Below are positions 20,453 through 20,661 of a DNA stretch of 20,661 nt, one piece after another (the stretch's first letter is position 1; the number at the start of each line of letters is the position of its first letter). Location: contig CALIKW010000059.1 in NCBI GenBank assembly GCA_938017915.1, positions 1-20,661 of the forward strand, given 5' to 3'. Below the pieces are notes generated by a model, which made no database searches, was not told the DNA's origin, and saw only the letters and a program-made list of their open reading frames with translations. The position numbers were made by a program, and so were the translations under genes. Source of the DNA: an uncultured archaeon (GTDB taxonomy: Archaea; Aenigmatarchaeota; Aenigmatarchaeia; CG10238-14; SCSR01).

Positions 20453-20661
20453 ATGGTAAAAATTAGGATTAAGCCAAGCTTTTTAGCTATTTTGGTTTGT
20501 GTTGGAATAGTGATTTTGCTGTTTTATTATTTTTATGAGCAAAGGCCGATAAATTCTTGGAAAATAGATAATTTTATCTTTGTTTTTAGGAGAAATTTAA
20601 GGGAGGCAAAGAAAATACCTGTTTACCCGAGCGAAGAAATTCTAAGTTCTATTTTAACAAA
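20453..20661 (+). CDS. N-terminally membrane-anchored protein, unknown function, 3' end missing
   Basis: About 69 codons are visible before the window ends. The product has a short basic N-terminus (MVKIRIKPS), one membrane helix (residues ~10-28, ILVCVGIVILLFYYFY) and then an extracytoplasmic or secreted start: INSWKIDNFIFVFRRNLREA, then KKIPVYPSEE. There is no stop before 20661. No Shine-Dalgarno is present; the ATTTAAG box upstream supports this ATG. The FRRNLREAKKIPVYPSE stretch feels like a conserved motif, but I cannot name a family. Position downstream of the S-layer gene suggests an envelope role by proximity only. Confidence 0.7.
   Translation, partial: MVKIRIKPSFLAILVCVGIVILLFYYFYEQRPINSWKIDNFIFVFRRNLREAKKIPVYPSEEILSSILT

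Noticed and set aside
1..20661. CRISPR array, insertion sequence or integrated element
   Set aside because: No spaced direct repeats, transposase or integrase motifs or tRNA-derived attachment duplications were seen by eye.

Overview
The window is AT-rich archaeal DNA. The evidence for Archaea is ribosomal proteins eL40 and uL16 (L10e), a histone-fold protein, an archaeal-type UMP kinase, a beta-CASP metallo-beta-lactamase RNA processing enzyme, tRNAs that contain introns and lack an encoded CCA, TTTAAA-type TATA boxes and an S-layer glycoprotein gene. Tight packing, many short coiled-coil or membrane proteins of unknown function and several degenerate enzyme folds suggest a small-genome, DPANN-type lineage. 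That placement is an inference; no 16S gene or other decisive marker is present.

Layout. 1-1818: a truncated, sequon-rich surface protein overlapping a small membrane-anchored partner. 1849-2421: a soluble coiled-coil protein. 2466-3991: a minus-strand block with tRNA-Leu(CAA, 26-nt intron), two unknown proteins, tRNA-Gly(GCC), a small unknown protein and tRNA-Thr(CGT). 4039-5025: a relative of the AmmeMemoRadiSam enzyme AmrS that has lost all three radical-SAM cluster cysteines. 5054-6807: a membrane-tethered winged-helix regulator, an EF-Tu-domain-like protein and a secreted protein.

6893-11229: a tightly spaced minus-strand series, transcribed from right to left: histone-like protein, eL40, zinc-ribbon protein, beta-CASP nuclease, NMP-kinase-like P-loop protein, ThyX, a 50-residue membrane protein and GlyA. 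GlyA makes methylene-tetrahydrofolate and ThyX spends it on dTMP, so the distal half is a one-carbon/thymidylate cassette; the proximal half concerns chromatin, translation and RNA processing.

11326-16179: uL16, a coiled-coil membrane protein, PEP synthase, an MNT nucleotidyltransferase next to a frameshifted HEPN gene, tRNA-Thr(GGT) with an apparent 12-nt intron inside the anticodon stem, and UMP kinase. 16307-17616: a winged-helix gene overlapping a degenerate MobA-like gene, preceded by an inverted repeat that looks like an operator. 17606-17984: a small DMT/SMR-type transporter gene frameshifted in an A8 run. 18275-20365: the S-layer protein, with its own TATA box, a perfect 26-bp palindrome in the presumed 5' leader and a hairpin/T-rich terminator. 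The window ends inside another N-terminally membrane-anchored protein gene.

The longest stretch without a gene is 17985-18274 (about 290 nt). Apart from the S-layer promoter and palindrome I see nothing in it. No CRISPR array, insertion sequence or rRNA gene was seen.
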